Shown here: one piece after another, positions 36,457-44,822 of the stretch | How positions within the stretch are numbered: the first letter of the stretch is position 1 | How the letters are laid out: each line of letters starts with the position of its first letter | NCBI RefSeq assembly: GCF_002744735.1 | Contig: NZ_KZ319342.1 | Location: 62,001 to 126,000, forward strand | Direction: 5' to 3' | Source of the DNA: Marinobacter guineae | Lineage (GTDB): Bacteria > Pseudomonadota > Gammaproteobacteria > Pseudomonadales > Oleiphilaceae | DNA: 64,000 nt | Notes under the pieces: generated by a model | Told to the model about the DNA's origin: nothing | Seen by the model: only the letters and a program-made list of their open reading frames with translations | Database searches by the model: none | Translations under genes and position numbers: made by a program

Positions 36457-37206
36457 CTAGGGCCTCCATCGCATGGGGTGAGTCTGTTTCAGGACACCGT
36501 TCTCGTCCCAGTCGTTCCAGCCAGTAAATGGAATGGATGCCTCACTAAAAAGTCCGGGCAGCCGTTCCGCCCACGCGGTTTTGTTCTGTTCCAGCTGCTC
36601 CCTGAACACAGACTCATCCTGGTAACGAATACCACCACCCTGAATGCCATAGCTGACCTGGGGCGCCAGCACATCAAACCCCACGTAATAAAGCGAGGAA
36701 TGCATCGGCCACAGCCATTCCACCATATTGCCAGCGCGGCCGAAGGGCATGAACGCCTGTTCTGGAGACCCAGTGGTGACAGAACACATGGCTTTCTTGT
36801 CCTGGAAATGCCCCCGGTTGTAACGTCGGCTCCCGGAGTAGAGCCCGCCGTAAACCAGGACCCGCTCAAACCAACCCTTGAGAATTGCCGGCTGCGCATG
36901 CCACCACAACGGAAACTGGAAAATCACAAGGTCGGCCCATTCCAGGCGACTGATTTCCCGCTGAACCTCAGGCGCCAGTGAACCTCGCTCAAAGTGGGCA
37001 CGCTGTTCGGTCAACGGTGCGAAATAGTTTCCATCAACCCGCTCGGCATAGTGGCCGGCACGTTCAACCGGATCGAACCCCTCCCGATAGAGATCATCCA
37101 GTTCGACGGTGTGCCCGGCGGCCTGGAGGGACTCTTTCGCCACATCAGCCAGCCCTCCGTTGAACGACTCGCGCTCCGGGTGTGCGAAGACAATCAACAC
37201 ATTCAT
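36457..37206 (-). CDS. NAD(P)H dehydrogenase (quinone), flavodoxin-like fold
   Basis: 249 residues. VLIVFAHPERESFNGGLADV at the N-terminus, WADLVIFQFPLWWHAQPAIL in the centre and MCSVTTGSPEQAF are typical of the NQO/KefF-like flavoprotein family, which reduces quinones with FAD or FMN and NAD(P)H. It is divergent from a LysR regulator 90 bases away, a common pairing where the regulator responds to electrophiles or quinones. The gene appears intact. Confidence 0.9.
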   Translation of the reverse strand: MNVLIVFAHPERESFNGGLADVAKESLQAAGHTVELDDLYREGFDPVERAGHYAERVDGNYFAPLTEQRAHFERGSLAPEVQREISRLEWADLVIFQFPLWWHAQPAILKGWFERVLVYGGLYSGSRRYNRGHFQDKKAMCSVTTGSPEQAFMPFGRAGNMVEWLWPMHSSLYYVGFDVLAPQVSYGIQGGGIRYQDESVFREQLEQNKTAWAERLPGLFSEASIPFTGWNDWDENGVLKQTHPMRWRP

Positions 37207-37295
37207 GGCCCATCACTCCTTTTGCATTCATCTGGCGATAGCCTAAGCTGTTCCCAGGCACACATAAATTCCCAATCTTTAAGAACTAAGCTTGC

Positions 37296-38192
37296 ATGAA
37301 TGAACAACAAATCCGATGGGATGATCTGCAGATCGTATCGGCCATTGCCGACACGGGCACGCTCTCAGGAGCTGGCAGGCGACTGGGAATAAGTCATGCG
37401 ACGGTCTTCCGTCGGCTCACCAATCTGGAAAATCAGCTGGGAGTAGTGCTGTTTGAACGGTCGCGCACGGGATACACGCCAAGCGCCGCCGGAGAAGACC
37501 TTTTCGCAGTCGCGAGAAGGGTTCAAGCGGATATCACCGGCGTTGAACGCCGGCTTGCAGGAAAGGATCTCAAGCTCTCCGGAACCCTCAGAGTCACCAC
37601 AACCGACACCCTGTTTGCGGGCCTGCTGGCCACACCGTTCGAAAAGTTTCGCGCGGACTACCCGGATATCAAGCTGGAAGTCGTTATCTCAAACCAGGTG
37701 CACAGCTTGAGCAAGCGGGAGGCGGACATCGCCATTCGCCCCACCGGGAAACCTCCGGAAACCCTTGTTGGCCGGAGGGTTGGTGTAATCCGGCAGAGCG
37801 TCTATGGGCAACGGCATCATTGGCAGCACGAGCGGGTGCCCTTAGACACGTTAACGGGGCACCAGTGGATTGGCCCGGACAATCATATGGGCAACCGAGC
37901 CCTCGAAACCTGGATGGCCCGGAAGGGGTTAAACGAGTTCTGCAATTACCGTGTCGACTCCATGCTGGGCATGCAAACCGCCGCGCAATCCGGTGCCGCA
38001 GTGGCGGTGCTACCAGACTACCTGGGGAACTCCGATCCTGAGCTCTGCCGCCTGACCGACCCTATTGAGGAACTGGACATTCCTCTCTGGATTCTCACCC
38101 ATCCTGATCTCAAACGCGTGAAAAGAATCCGGGCGTTTACTCAGGTCATCGGTGAGGAATTGAGGCAAGCGCTGGTTAATGCGCCGGTTTAA
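37296..38192 (+). CDS. LysR family transcriptional regulator
   Basis: 298 residues, standard length. The N-terminal winged helix-turn-helix is clear (LQIVSAIADTGTLSGAGRRL, GISHATVFRRLTNLENQLGV), followed by the periplasmic-binding-like effector domain (FEKFRADYPDIKLEVVISNQ). It probably regulates the divergent flavoprotein gene and itself. The end of the gene overlaps the convergent ChaB gene by four bases. Confidence 0.93.
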   Translation: MNEQQIRWDDLQIVSAIADTGTLSGAGRRLGISHATVFRRLTNLENQLGVVLFERSRTGYTPSAAGEDLFAVARRVQADITGVERRLAGKDLKLSGTLRVTTTDTLFAGLLATPFEKFRADYPDIKLEVVISNQVHSLSKREADIAIRPTGKPPETLVGRRVGVIRQSVYGQRHHWQHERVPLDTLTGHQWIGPDNHMGNRALETWMARKGLNEFCNYRVDSMLGMQTAAQSGAAVAVLPDYLGNSDPELCRLTDPIEELDIPLWILTHPDLKRVKRIRAFTQVIGEELRQALVNAPV

Positions 38193-38413
38193 TCCTTCAC
38201 CCATTTATCACCCTCCTTGTGATACTCCTGTTTTACCGCTGCCCACGCAACCTTGTGGGCCGTCTCTTCCCGGCCTGAGTTGCCACGGCGATCTTCAGGA
38301 TCGCTGTATTCATCCCAGGCGGAATTGAACGCCTTGCGATAGATCTCCTGGGCATGGGCCGGCAAATTGTTGCGTACACTGGCTGGTAATTCCGAATTGC
38401 TATTGTATGGCAT
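38189..38413 (-). CDS. ChaB family protein, copy 1
   Basis: 74 residues. MPYNSNSELPASVRNNLPAH, AQEIYRKAFNSAWDEYSD and AHKVAWAAVKQEYHK are ChaB-family hallmarks (small acidic/basic proteins once named cation transport regulators). It is nearly identical to the copy at 41986-42216; both have the leader GAGGCGAGACCC before the ATG. A third, chimeric copy lies at 40425-40625. It sits directly behind a CPBP protease fragment, as copy 2 does. Confidence 0.88.
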   Translation of the reverse strand: MPYNSNSELPASVRNNLPAHAQEIYRKAFNSAWDEYSDPEDRRGNSGREETAHKVAWAAVKQEYHKEGDKWVKD

Positions 38414-38430
38414 GGGTCTCGCCTCCAAAA

Positions 38431-38655
38431 TTCGAGCAGAGAGGGGAATACAAACAATATGAAGGGGAGCAGGGGAGTGATGGGAGAATCCAGCCACCTG
38501 AATTGAAACAAGCCGGCACCAAAACCCACAGACACTGCTATGATCGCGAATATTGGTACCAGTGCCCAGGCCTTTAACGGTGCCTGCAAAGGGGAGGTCA
38601 GAAAGTTCTGGCCAAGGTTGTTACCGAAGTACTTTCCGGGCTTTTCGCGAAACAT
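38431..38655 (-). pseudogene. CPBP protease N-terminal fragment, copy 1
   Basis: 75 codons (NNLGQNFLTSPLQAPLKAWA, LVPIFAIIAVSVGFGAGLFQ, to FVFPSLLE) match the first part of the intact CPBP protease at 47072-47611. The homology stops exactly before the catalytic glutamates, where the ChaB leader begins. About 105 C-terminal residues are gone. The 5' flank matches that of the intact gene, including the TCTGTCCCGGTTT-type repeat. Confidence 0.8.
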
Positions 38656-38671
38656 AAAGTTGTGACTCTAC

Positions 38672-38692
38672 AAAAAAGTCTGTCCCGGTTAT
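38672..38692 (+). repeat. copy d of the TCTGTCCCGGTTT-type repeat
   Basis: AAAAAAGTCTGTCCCGGTTA, about 17 bases before the start of CPBP fragment 1, the same relative position as in the other CPBP copies. Confidence 0.65.
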
Positions 38693-38705
38693 TTAAAGAC
38701 CGTTC

Positions 38706-40328
38706 CTACACTTTCACCCGGAACTGCCCAATCAACTCTTGCAGCGTAGAGGCCATGCGGGCCAGTTCCTGGCCTGCCTGGGACGTCTGATTGGCACCTG
38801 AGGCGTTCTGTTTCCCCTTGTCGCTGATCAGGATCAGATTATGATTCATATCTTCGGCCACCGTACTCTGTTCCTCTGCCGCCGTTGCGATCTGGCTGCT
38901 CATTTGATCGATTTGTGACACCGATTCCACAATGGTCGTCAACGAAGAGCTCGCGAGAGAAGACTGATCAACTACGGATCTGGCCTGCTCCCGGCTCTGA
39001 CTCATTGCCTGTGCCGCATTGCGCGAACCTGTCTGAAGCTTTTCTATGATCTGGTTGATCTCTGCGGTAGAGGCCTGAGTGCGACCAGCCAGAGTTCTCA
39101 CCTCGTCCGCCACTACAGCGAACCCGCGGCCCTGCTCACCAGCGCGGGCTGCCTCGATTGCCGCATTTAACGCGAGCAGGTTGGTCTGTTCTGCGATGCT
39201 TTTGATCACATCCAGCACAGTGTTTATGTTGGCGCTGTCGCGTTCAACCTGGGTCATGACTTCCGAGGCTCTTTCAATCTGCACAGCCAGCTGCCCGATT
39301 TCCTGTACCGCCTGCTCCATAACCCTGTGGCCTTTTTCAGCCTCGTCATTTGCATCGTTTGCAGCCGTGGATGTATTACCAACACTCTCAGCAACTTCTC
39401 TTACTGTGGCGCTCATTTCGTTCATCGCCGTTGCCAACTGGTCGGTTTCGGACTGCTGCTGCTGAATATTGGCGCTAGTTTGTGCTGTTACCGTTGATAC
39501 CTCTTCCGCTGCTGTGGAAAGCTGGGTCGTTGTGCCATTAATCTGTGAAATCATCTCAAGTAGCCGTTGCTGCATGGATTGCAAACCTCGCATGAGGTCA
39601 CCGATTTCATCCCGGCGGGTCACCTCGATGGAGGAGGTAAGGTCGCCTTCTGCCACCCGCTGCAACTCGACCATAACCTTGGGCAGGCAGGCCAATACCC
39701 GTGATACGAGCAGGTAGACCAAACCAACGCCAAGGAGCACGATGATGGAACCGATAACGATAGTGCGCCCGGTTGATACGGCCGACATCTGCTGATTTGA
39801 CAGGGCAGCGACAGTGTTCTGATCAACCGTTTCAAGAAAACTATCGACCTCCTTCGACATTTTTGCGGCGACCTCATCAAATTGCGCCATCATCTGGTTT
39901 CCGCCGGACGGGCCCTCGTCAACATAGGCCTGGGCCATCTGTTTTCCGATGTCGTAATAGGCATTAAAAACCGGCAGCATCTCCCGATAACGCTCCGCAT
40001 GCTCACTATCAAGCAGGATGAGATCATCGATCAGTATTCTGAATTTTTCGGCGTTATTCGCGGCCTGATCAAAACCGTCATTCAACCCGTCACGACCGCG
40101 CGTGGCGCTGATGTCGGTCAGCCACTGCTGTACCTGAACCACCGACAGCTTTAACTCATGGGCTTTGTTGAGAACAGGGATTTTGTTTTCAGCGAGCTCG
40201 GTGGATTGGTTCCCAATGGCCATGTTGCCCATGATGATTGCGCCGCTCTCAATCACGACAACGGCGGCCAACAGGACAGTTAATACTAAAAAACGGATCC
40301 GGAGTGTCTTGTTTTGATAGGAGCTCAT
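38706..40328 (-). CDS. methyl-accepting chemotaxis protein
   Basis: 540 residues from the ATG with AGGGA upstream; 24 further codons are open but unsupported. The first membrane segment ([20 protein letters not shown]) and a second ([20 protein letters not shown]) enclose a periplasmic four-helix sensor of about 150 residues. A HAMP domain follows ([20 protein letters not shown]), then the long coiled coil with the signalling hairpin ([40 protein letters not shown]). The ligand is unknown. It is flanked by broken small genes but is itself intact. Confidence 0.93.
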   Translation of the reverse strand: MSSYQNKTLRIRFLVLTVLLAAVVVIESGAIIMGNMAIGNQSTELAENKIPVLNKAHELKLSVVQVQQWLTDISATRGRDGLNDGFDQAANNAEKFRILIDDLILLDSEHAERYREMLPVFNAYYDIGKQMAQAYVDEGPSGGNQMMAQFDEVAAKMSKEVDSFLETVDQNTVAALSNQQMSAVSTGRTIVIGSIIVLLGVGLVYLLVSRVLACLPKVMVELQRVAEGDLTSSIEVTRRDEIGDLMRGLQSMQQRLLEMISQINGTTTQLSTAAEEVSTVTAQTSANIQQQQSETDQLATAMNEMSATVREVAESVGNTSTAANDANDEAEKGHRVMEQAVQEIGQLAVQIERASEVMTQVERDSANINTVLDVIKSIAEQTNLLALNAAIEAARAGEQGRGFAVVADEVRTLAGRTQASTAEINQIIEKLQTGSRNAAQAMSQSREQARSVVDQSSLASSSLTTIVESVSQIDQMSSQIATAAEEQSTVAEDMNHNLILISDKGKQNASGANQTSQAGQELARMASTLQELIGQFRVKV

Positions 40329-40424
40329 ATTCAACAGTTCCCTGTAATATTTATTTTTCAGAGGGGCCATGCTTTCCGCCGCTACATCAGCAGGGCTCAA
40401 GAAAGCGGCTAACTGTGTTATCGA

Positions 40425-40625
40425 CTATTTCATGTCCACCTTTAGCTGAAAGGGTATGACAGAAACCAGGACAGATTGATTTATGTCTGGAATCGGAGCC
40501 AGAAGATCCGCCACCCCAATATCCACGCGCGTCTGTGAAAGGAACGTGGAAACCTGCCCACGGTGATTGGCTGGCAAATTGTTTCGCACACTTGCTGGTA
40601 CTTCGGAATTGCTGTTGGATGGCAT
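40425..40625 (-). pseudogene. chimeric ChaB N-terminus-DinB C-terminus reading frame
   Basis: 66 codons. Residues 1-19 (MPSNSNSEVPASVRNNLPA) match ChaB, including its GAGGCGAGACC leader. Residues 20-48 (NHRGQVSTFLSQTRVDIGVA, DLLAPIPDINQ) match the last part of the DinB protein encoded at 35819-36361. The join is in frame. The remaining codons run into flanking sequence. This is best explained by a deletion that removed the rest of ChaB and most of DinB from a former adjacent pair. It may be translated but has no expected function. Confidence 0.75.
40462..40484 (-). repeat. copy e of the TCTGTCCCGGTTT-type repeat, inverted
   Basis: Reads ATAAATCAATCTGTCCTGGTTTC on the minus strand, immediately after the DinB-derived segment. 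It is the only clear copy in the opposite orientation. Confidence 0.55.
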
Positions 40626-40635
40626 CGGTCTCGCC

Positions 40636-41220
40636 TCAGTTGCTGTGATTCCGGCCATGACGCAACTCGACGACGAGACGCGGCGGACTGCTCAGTTCGC
40701 GGACCCGATAGCGATTCGGCGACTCGACACCGAAGACCCATGTCACCACCGCCTCGAAGTCGCAGGTCAGCTCCAGCTCGGAGAGCACGGGCAGGTTTGG
40801 CATACGCTCACGATCGGCGACCGTCGGCTGTCCCTCCTCGGTGTGCGCATTCACCGGGTACATCCGGACCTCCAGCCAGCCATCACCGGCCAGGTCCGTA
40901 ACCTCGCCGGAGCCGCACTTGCGAACGGGTTGGTCTATGTACTCAGTGTGATACCCCGGAACCCGCTCATCGAACTCAAAAACGACCTGGTCGAAGCCTT
41001 CATGGGTGCCGGTACGGACAACGACAAGACTCGCAGCGGGCAGATCGGGTCGCGGCTGGTCGATTATGCCCGCTGTCCACTCTGGCGCAGGAACGGCACT
41101 CCGCTCGTCATCGACCTGAGGCGAGTGGGCTTTCTCGGTCACCGCACGGCCGCAGCCGGCTACTGCGAGACAGACGGTGATGATTGCCGCCTGATGTCGC
41201 ATCCGGCGAACCTTGTCCAT
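40636..41220 (-). CDS. lipoprotein with AMIN-like domain
   Basis: 194 residues from the chosen ATG; ATGs at 41256 and 41202 are alternatives. The lipobox is LAVAGC after a short hydrophobic segment. The C-terminal domain (SLVVVRTGTHEGFDQVVFEF, DGWLEVRMYPVNAH, RYRVRELSSPPRLVVELRHG) resembles AMIN-like beta-sandwich domains found in envelope proteins that bind glycan or pack against other envelope components. An outer-membrane lipoprotein of unknown function is likely. Confidence 0.72.
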   Translation of the reverse strand: MDKVRRMRHQAAIITVCLAVAGCGRAVTEKAHSPQVDDERSAVPAPEWTAGIIDQPRPDLPAASLVVVRTGTHEGFDQVVFEFDERVPGYHTEYIDQPVRKCGSGEVTDLAGDGWLEVRMYPVNAHTEEGQPTVADRERMPNLPVLSELELTCDFEAVVTWVFGVESPNRYRVRELSSPPRLVVELRHGRNHSN

Positions 41221-41252
41221 AATTCGCGGGCTCGTCAGGGTGCGATTGTGGA

Positions 41253-41453
41253 TCATGATCCTGCCTGAATGGGTGGACACGGCATGGTGCCGTAAGAACA
41301 GAAAACACAGCAGTCACCCGGTTTGGGTTTCAGCAAACGGCCGCAGGATTCACACTTGTAGAAGTACTGGCAGCTATCCTTGGGCATTGATTCCGTTTTC
41401 CGGTGGCTACAATGTGGGCATGTGAGGGTGGATTCCAGAATGATCTTAGCCAT
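41253..41453 (-). CDS. GDCCVxC domain-containing protein
   Basis: 66 residues. Two zinc-ribbon-like cysteine pairs (LTCPHCSHRK; YKCESCGRLL) precede KPGDCCVFCSYGTMPCPPIQ, the motif defining the GDCCVxC family. Some members are selenoproteins with U in place of a cysteine; here all positions are cysteine. A heavy-metal or redox role has been suggested only by context in other genomes. It lies 33 bases upstream of the AMIN-like lipoprotein gene on the same strand. Confidence 0.85.
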   Translation of the reverse strand: MAKIILESTLTCPHCSHRKTESMPKDSCQYFYKCESCGRLLKPKPGDCCVFCSYGTMPCPPIQAGS

Positions 41454-41607
41454 AACCGTGAACTCCTTTCAGCCCGAAGGCCGTGCCAGCGCCCGCTCCA
41501 GGGAAGAGAGACTCTCCGAAGTCTGAATGACTGGAACCACCGTCACTAAACGATATCATTTGAGCACGGGCGCTTAAAGATTGCCGATAACCCCAGAAGG
41601 AAACACC

Positions 41608-41931
41608 ATGTCGTACACGAGAAAATATACACCCGAAACACTCAGCCGTGACGAGCTGGACCAGACCACGGGCCCAATGGTGATCGAATTCGGTACCAAC
41701 TGGTGCGGGTTCTGCCAGGGTGCGCAGGCAGATATCAAAGCGGCGATGGACAATCACCCAGACGTTCCGCATGTGAAGGTCGAGGATGGCAAAGGCCGCA
41801 GGTTGGGGCGGACGTTCGGCGTTAAGCTCTGGCCGTCTCTGATTTTTTTGAAGGAGGGTAAAGAAATGGCGCGGGTAGTCCGCCCGGAAAACAGCAAAGA
41901 CATCGAAGGCGCGCTACGAAAAATTGAATGA
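41608..41931 (+). CDS. thioredoxin family protein, copy 1
   Basis: 107 residues with GAAGGAAACACC before the ATG. The active-site segment is VIEFGTNWCGFCQGAQADI, a CGFC variant of the thioredoxin CxxC, followed by a normal fold (GRRLGRTFGVKLWPSLIFLK). A cytoplasmic thiol-disulfide oxidoreductase is predicted. The copy at 43230-43553 differs at about 15 of 107 residues, and the two share about 60 bases of upstream sequence, so this is a relatively recent duplication. Confidence 0.9.
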   Translation: MSYTRKYTPETLSRDELDQTTGPMVIEFGTNWCGFCQGAQADIKAAMDNHPDVPHVKVEDGKGRRLGRTFGVKLWPSLIFLKEGKEMARVVRPENSKDIEGALRKIE

Positions 41932-41985
41932 GGCCTGCGCCGGTTTTACGAGACCCTCAGAACGCAAAACCGTCGTTGTTTATCC

Positions 41986-42216
41986 TCAGGATTTAATCTT
42001 CACCCACTTGTCGGCTTCCTTGTGATATTCCTCTTTCACCGCTGCCCAGGCCACTTTATGAGCGGTCTCTTCCCGGCCGGAATGGCCCCGGCGATCTTTG
42101 GGATCGCTGTATTCATCCCAGGCGGAATTGAACGCTTTGCGATAAATCTCCTGGGCATGGGCCGGCAAATTGTTGCGTACACTGGCTGGTAGTTCCGAAT
42201 TGCTATTGTATGGCAT
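41986..42216 (-). CDS. ChaB family protein, copy 2
   Basis: 76 residues, differing from copy 1 at a handful of positions and at the C-terminus (WVKIKS). The upstream leader is the same GAGGCGAGACCC. It follows a CPBP fragment on the same strand, repeating the CPBP-ChaB arrangement of copy 1. Intact by length. Confidence 0.88.
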   Translation of the reverse strand: MPYNSNSELPASVRNNLPAHAQEIYRKAFNSAWDEYSDPKDRRGHSGREETAHKVAWAAVKEEYHKEADKWVKIKS

Positions 42217-42286
42217 GGGTCTCGCCTCCAAAAACGGGTCCGTCAGTAACAGGCTAGCATCTGGTAGCGCGGGACAGGGCAAAAGG

Positions 42287-42479
42287 TTACAACTCCAGCA
42301 CAAGATTTCTGCCACCAAGAAAAAGCACCCAAACCGTTACCGCCGCCCAGTGAATGATCACCGGAACCCAGATAGACCGGCAGAGCACATAGGCGTAGCC
42401 ACAGGTAAGCCCCATAGCGCCTACGATAACCAGAACGTTTGCCGAGGTTGTTAGCGAGGTGCTTTTCGTTTAAAGCCAC
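42287..42479 (-). pseudogene. CPBP protease with large internal deletion, copy 2
   Basis: The 5' end encodes KHLANNLGK, matching the N-terminal KYLSNNLGQ of the intact protease at 47072-47611. The sequence then jumps, out of frame, to the C-terminal segment VIVGAMGLTCGYAYVLCRS and WVPVIIHWAAVTVWVLFLGG, ending at the normal stop. Roughly 115 residues are lost, including the catalytic glutamates. The start of this remnant overlaps the end of the methyltransferase-like gene by 10 bases. Confidence 0.78.
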
Positions 42480-42934
42480 CGCCGAACGCGTCGCTCATAA
42501 TCCCGGAAAGCTTCGCCGAAGCTATCCCGCAGGGCGCGTTCCTCCGGTTCGATCTGGAATCGGTTCATATAAAGCACAAAGAAAATCACCCCGATCAAAG
42601 CCCAGGCGGACGCCAGGAAAACGCCCCAGGCCAGCAGCCAAAACCCGAACCCCACATACATTGGATTGCGGGAGTAGCGGTAAACACCCGAGCTGACCAG
42701 CGTAGAACTTGCTTCTGGCTTGCGCGGGTCTACCGTTGTTTTCGAACGTCGAAAGGAAATCACCCCAGCCACAGGGAATAGAGTGCCCAGAACAAACACG
42801 ACCGCTGCTGCCACGCGAAGCATTTCGCCAGCTTCAATGCGCGGGCCTGAGTTTGCGATGACCCACATAAGCAACCACACGATCAGCACCAGAGCGAGGG
42901 GTGGAATGCGTTTTTCCAGCATGTGCGGTTTCAC
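42470..42934 (-). CDS. isoprenylcysteine carboxyl methyltransferase family protein
   Basis: 154 residues with about four membrane helices. STLVSSGVYRYSRNPMYVGF and the C-terminal EEx2LxxxFGExFxxYxxRVRRWL pattern (EPEERALRDSFGEAFRDYER) are signatures of the ICMT/phosphatidylethanolamine methyltransferase-like family of integral membrane methyltransferases. The substrate in bacteria is usually unknown. The gene appears full length. Confidence 0.88.
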   Translation of the reverse strand: MKPHMLEKRIPPLALVLIVWLLMWVIANSGPRIEAGEMLRVAAAVVFVLGTLFPVAGVISFRRSKTTVDPRKPEASSTLVSSGVYRYSRNPMYVGFGFWLLAWGVFLASAWALIGVIFFVLYMNRFQIEPEERALRDSFGEAFRDYERRVRRWL

Positions 42935-42940
42935 GAGCTC

Positions 42941-43050
42941 CTAAGCCTCAACAAAATCCAGAATCTCCTTCACCAGCTCATCAGGCTTCTCCTCAATAAC
43001 GAGGTGGCCTGCATCATCAATCACACGAAGAACCGTCCTTGCTACTCCTG
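42941..43050 (-). pseudogene. C-terminal fragment of an alpha/beta hydrolase
   Basis: About 35 codons, GVARTVLRVIDDAGHLVIEE then KPDELVKEILDFVEA and a stop, look like the extreme C-terminus of an alpha/beta hydrolase with the catalytic histidine in AGHLV. The upstream sequence to about 43140 has residues of this sort in other frames but no open reading frame. It abuts the upstream flank of thioredoxin copy 2. Confidence 0.55.
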
Positions 43051-43229
43051 CGATTGATGCCGCCAGACTGGCTGTGCTGCTTTTCAGGGGCCGATTGGCC
43101 GTCAATGCACAAACGAACATAGGGAATAGCCTTGCGCCGGGCCTCCGGAGTCTGGATGACTGAAACCATTAAACGTTATCATTCGAGCGAGGACGCTCAA
43201 AGTTTGTTGTAACCCAACAAGGAAATGCC

Positions 43230-43553
43230 ATGTCGTACACCAACCAATATACACCTGAAACCCTAAGCCGTGACGAGCTTGACCAGACCGCTGGCCCAAT
43301 GGTGATCGAATTCGGAACCAACTGGTGCGGGTTCTGCCAGGGGGCACAGGCGGATATCAGGGCGGCAATGGATAAACACCCGGACGTTCGGCATGTGAAG
43401 GTTGAGGATGGCAAAGGCCGCAGGTTGGGGCGGACGTTTGGCGTCAAGCTTTGGCCGACTCTGATTTTTCTGAGGAACGGGGAGGAAATGGCTCGATTGG
43501 TGCGTCCGGAAAGCAGCAACAACATCGAAGGTGCGCTGCGGAAAATTCAATGA
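43230..43553 (+). CDS. thioredoxin family protein, copy 2
   Basis: 107 residues with CAAGGAAATGCC before the ATG. It has the same CGFC active site and fold as copy 1 (TNWCGFCQGAQADIRAAMDK; GRRLGRTFGVKLWPTLIFLR). Substitutions are mostly conservative, so both copies are probably functional. The duplicated segment includes an upstream stretch with TGACTG.AACCA and AAACG.TATCATT.GAGC. Confidence 0.9.
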   Translation: MSYTNQYTPETLSRDELDQTAGPMVIEFGTNWCGFCQGAQADIRAAMDKHPDVRHVKVEDGKGRRLGRTFGVKLWPTLIFLRNGEEMARLVRPESSNNIEGALRKIQ

Positions 43554-43577
43554 GCCCGGCGCTGGTAATTTCAGCTG

Positions 43578-43600
43578 AAAATAAGTCTGTCCCGGTTTCT
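43578..43600 (+). repeat. copy f of the TCTGTCCCGGTTT-type repeat
   Basis: AAAATAAGTCTGTCCCGGTT followed by TCTGGTAGCGCGG; the latter 13-mer also occurs at about 42250, near CPBP fragment 2. Confidence 0.65.
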
Positions 43601-43612
43601 GGTAGCGCGGAT

Positions 43613-44602
43613 TCAATCGATGGGCGTCCCGGGGATGTTTTTCAGAAGTTCGGCATTTGTGGGGTACTTCTCAAGCAGCTCCACCAGCTTTTTTGTGCCC
43701 TCTAGCGGTTTGAGACCGCTAAGCGCCCGGCGCAACGCTCTTATTTTGTCTAAATCTTTCGGATCTAACAGCAGCTCTTCACGGCGTGTACTGCTTTTCG
43801 AAATGTCCAGCGCGGGGAAGATTCGCTGATTCGCAACGTCTCTTGATAAAACCAGCTCCATGTTCCCCGTGCCCTTAAATTCCTCAAATATAACCTGGTC
43901 CATACGGCTGCCGGTATCAACCAGAACGGTTGCCAAAATCGTAAGCGAGCCGCCATTCTCGAGGTTTCGTGCAGAGCCAAACAACCTCCGCGGGATCTCC
44001 ATCGCTCGAGCATCAATCCCGCCAGACATAGTACGACCGCTGCTCTTTCGCTCCGCATTGTGAACACGCGCAAGCCTCGTGAGAGAATCAATCACAATCA
44101 TGACATTGTGACCCTCGCCAGCTTGTTGGCGAGCGATATCAAGAAGCTCATCGGCAACGCGAGCGTGATGAGCATAGCTTTCATCCGAAGAAGAAGCGTG
44201 TACCTCAGCCGGGACGCTACGCTTGAAATCAGTGACCTCTTCGGGTCGCTCATCTATCAATAACGCGTAAAGTTTAATCTCGGGATACGCCTTTCCCACC
44301 GCCTGGCAAATATCTTTTAAAATCGTCGATTTTCCAGACCCCGGCGGTGCAACTATCAAACCTCGCTGCCCCATTCCAATCGGCGTGATCAAATCCATCG
44401 CGCGCACCGTGAGTTTTTCTGAACCTAACTCCAAGCGAATCCCCGGCGTTGGATTGATAGCCACACCGTTTAAAAAACGTTTTTGTGGATCAGCCTCACC
44501 TTCAACCTCAACCTCAACCTCAACCATAGCTTCGGCTTCCTTAGCCACTGGTTTAGCGTCTTTATTTGGTTTCCGGGTTAAACCTAATGTCTTTCTCGTC
44601 AT
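43613..44602 (-). CDS. Rho-type ATPase lacking the N-terminal RNA-binding domain
   Basis: 329 residues from the ATG chosen; the frame extends 39 codons upstream without support. From about residue 44 it is a complete Rho motor domain: [20 protein letters not shown], Walker A PPGSGKST (86-93), [14 protein letters not shown], Walker [19 protein letters not shown]-loop region [20 protein letters not shown], and R-loop [20 protein letters not shown]. The roughly 130-residue N-terminal helical/OB-fold domain that captures RNA in normal Rho is replaced by 43 residues containing a VEVEVEVE repeat coded by an AACCTC-type hexanucleotide run. It may be a second, specialised Rho or a parasite-borne Rho-like helicase. 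The gene is AT-richer than its neighbours and lies among mobile-looking material. Confidence 0.85.
   Translation of the reverse strand: MTRKTLGLTRKPNKDAKPVAKEAEAMVEVEVEVEGEADPQKRFLNGVAINPTPGIRLELGSEKLTVRAMDLITPIGMGQRGLIVAPPGSGKSTILKDICQAVGKAYPEIKLYALLIDERPEEVTDFKRSVPAEVHASSSDESYAHHARVADELLDIARQQAGEGHNVMIVIDSLTRLARVHNAERKSSGRTMSGGIDARAMEIPRRLFGSARNLENGGSLTILATVLVDTGSRMDQVIFEEFKGTGNMELVLSRDVANQRIFPALDISKSSTRREELLLDPKDLDKIRALRRALSGLKPLEGTKKLVELLEKYPTNAELLKNIPGTPID
44503..44525. repeat. AACCTC hexanucleotide microsatellite inside the Rho-like gene
   Basis: Four tandem units (CAACCTCAACCTCAACCTCAA on the plus strand) encode alternating Val-Glu. Slippage would add or remove VE pairs without changing frame. 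Confidence 0.75.
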
Positions 44603-44822
44603 AGCTGTTTGATAGCTCTTGTTTGATAGATATTTTTCGAAATGGGCTGATAACACCAAAAAAAAAGAAGCCCTAACAGATTGCTGAAGATCATTTTCGA
44701 CAAAGTCAGCCCAAGGCAAAAGGAAAGACCTGACCCCGATGTTTCCTGCCCTGACCTTGGCGGCGGCAAACTGTTACCATCTTCCGCCCCCAGTGACCAT
44801 TTTCCGACTCAAGGCTGATTAG

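Noticed and set aside
44503-44525. Tandem repeat as a possible CRISPR or VNTR locus
   Set aside because: Only four 6-base units inside a coding sequence without spacers; it is a coding microsatellite.
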